Assembly (NCBI GenBank): GCA_041907025.1
Contig: JAYRIB010000022.1
Location: 1-19,321 of the forward strand
Length of the DNA: 19,321 bases
Direction of reading: 5' to 3'
DNA from: CAYPSN01 sp041907025
GTDB taxonomy: Bacteria; Patescibacteriota; Saccharimonadia; CAILAD01; JADZBC01
Part shown: one piece after another, positions 19,105 through 19,321 of the stretch
How positions within the stretch are numbered: position 1 is the first letter of the stretch
Layout of the letters: every line of letters begins with the position of its first letter
Notes under the pieces: model-generated
The model's database searches: none
What the model was told of the DNA's origin: nothing
The model's input: the letters and a program-made list of their open reading frames with translations, nothing else
Translations under genes and position numbers: made by a program

Positions 19105-19321
19105 TTAATTGGCGCACCAATCGCGCACATACCCAGCACAGACACGGCAGTGCAAATCTGCTTCTCTGCACCGCGCGTCAAAGTTGCGCATAATGAGCTG
19201 TTCGGCCGAGCCGCAAGTGGGGCAGACATCCTGCCAAACACGGGCGTCACTCGTGATTCTCACAGCACCTTCCCACGGGTCATTCGGCCGTGGGTATTCT
19301 GGCCACAGCCGTGCGGAAAGC
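19105..19321 (-). CDS. Cysteine-rich protein, 3' part only (5' end outside window)
   Basis: An open minus-strand frame enters at the window edge (first full codon at 19320) and ends at TAA 19107-19105, giving the last 71 residues of a protein whose start is not in the window. Composition is protein-like: LWPEYPRPNDPWEGAVRI, then DVCPTCGSAEQLIMRNFDA, then CREADLHCRVC and GYVRDWCAN at the end. CPTC and HCRVC look like two halves of a zinc ribbon (Cys-X2-Cys twice, 22 residues apart between knuckles), with extra Cys nearby. I do not recognise a named family. It converges on alaS across the terminator at 19064. Possible roles are a small zinc-binding or nucleic-acid-binding protein; this is inference. 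Confidence 0.6.
   Translation of the reverse strand, partial: LSARLWPEYPRPNDPWEGAVRITSDARVWQDVCPTCGSAEQLIMRNFDARCREADLHCRVCAGYVRDWCAN

Noticed and set aside
1..19321. CRISPR array, insertion sequence, rRNA or toxin-antitoxin pair
   Set aside because: I looked for regularly spaced repeats, transposase motifs, rRNA signatures and typical toxin-antitoxin pairs and saw none.

Overview
The window looks like part of a small, Gram-positive-type bacterial genome. I infer a Patescibacteria/CPR member, most likely Saccharibacteria (TM7)-like. The grounds are compact, overlapping housekeeping genes, a short alanyl-tRNA synthetase, an RpfB-type muralytic enzyme plus a CHAP protein (single-membrane, peptidoglycan-type envelope), no outer-membrane genes, and many short lineage-specific proteins. 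UGA is an ordinary stop here (several conserved genes end in TGA and none carries an in-frame TGA), which argues against the UGA-to-Gly CPR groups. Placement is inference from gene content only; no rRNA is present.

Layout. Positions 207-1139 (minus) encode a membrane-anchored CHAP peptidase. Positions 1140-4495 form an accessory stretch: a 79-aa and a 194-aa protein on the plus strand, a tRNA-Glu(UUC) on the minus strand, a cluster of GC-rich hairpins (2846-3021), a secreted or anchored four-cysteine protein (3038-3520), and a minus-strand operon of very small single-helix membrane proteins (3730-4409). One of these is a 28-aa microprotein that begins on the stop codon of the gene before it. 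Several of these genes have consensus -35/-10 promoters, 5' leaders, strong Shine-Dalgarno sequences and hairpin terminators. The 194-aa and 160-aa genes also use almost only C/G-ending codons.

Positions 4570-5927 carry tpiA and ppa. From 6151 to 19055 the plus strand carries a nearly gap-free housekeeping block: an RpfB-like resuscitation-promoting factor, rsmA, a membrane-anchored transglutaminase-like protein, metG, an alpha/beta hydrolase, tatD, a small hypothetical, a cysteine desulfurase, a DUF218/YdcF-like membrane protein, mnmA, a coiled-coil membrane protein and alaS. The window closes with a terminator and the 3' part of a minus-strand cysteine-rich gene that runs off the end.

How the parts fit. 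rpfB, rsmA, metG and tatD are neighbours in many Gram-positive genomes, so this block preserves an old gene neighbourhood with insertions. The cysteine desulfurase and MnmA probably act together in tRNA 2-thiouridine synthesis. The CHAP, Rpf, transglutaminase-like, DUF218 and coiled-coil proteins are all envelope proteins.

The most notable pattern is regulatory. Five genes of the plus-strand block (8235, 13612, 14799, 16453, 17181) have a -10 hexamer only 6-8 nt before the start codon, four of them of the extended TGn type, with no Shine-Dalgarno and no clear -35. They are predicted to be leaderless mRNAs, in contrast to the accessory genes with leaders and strong ribosome binding sites.
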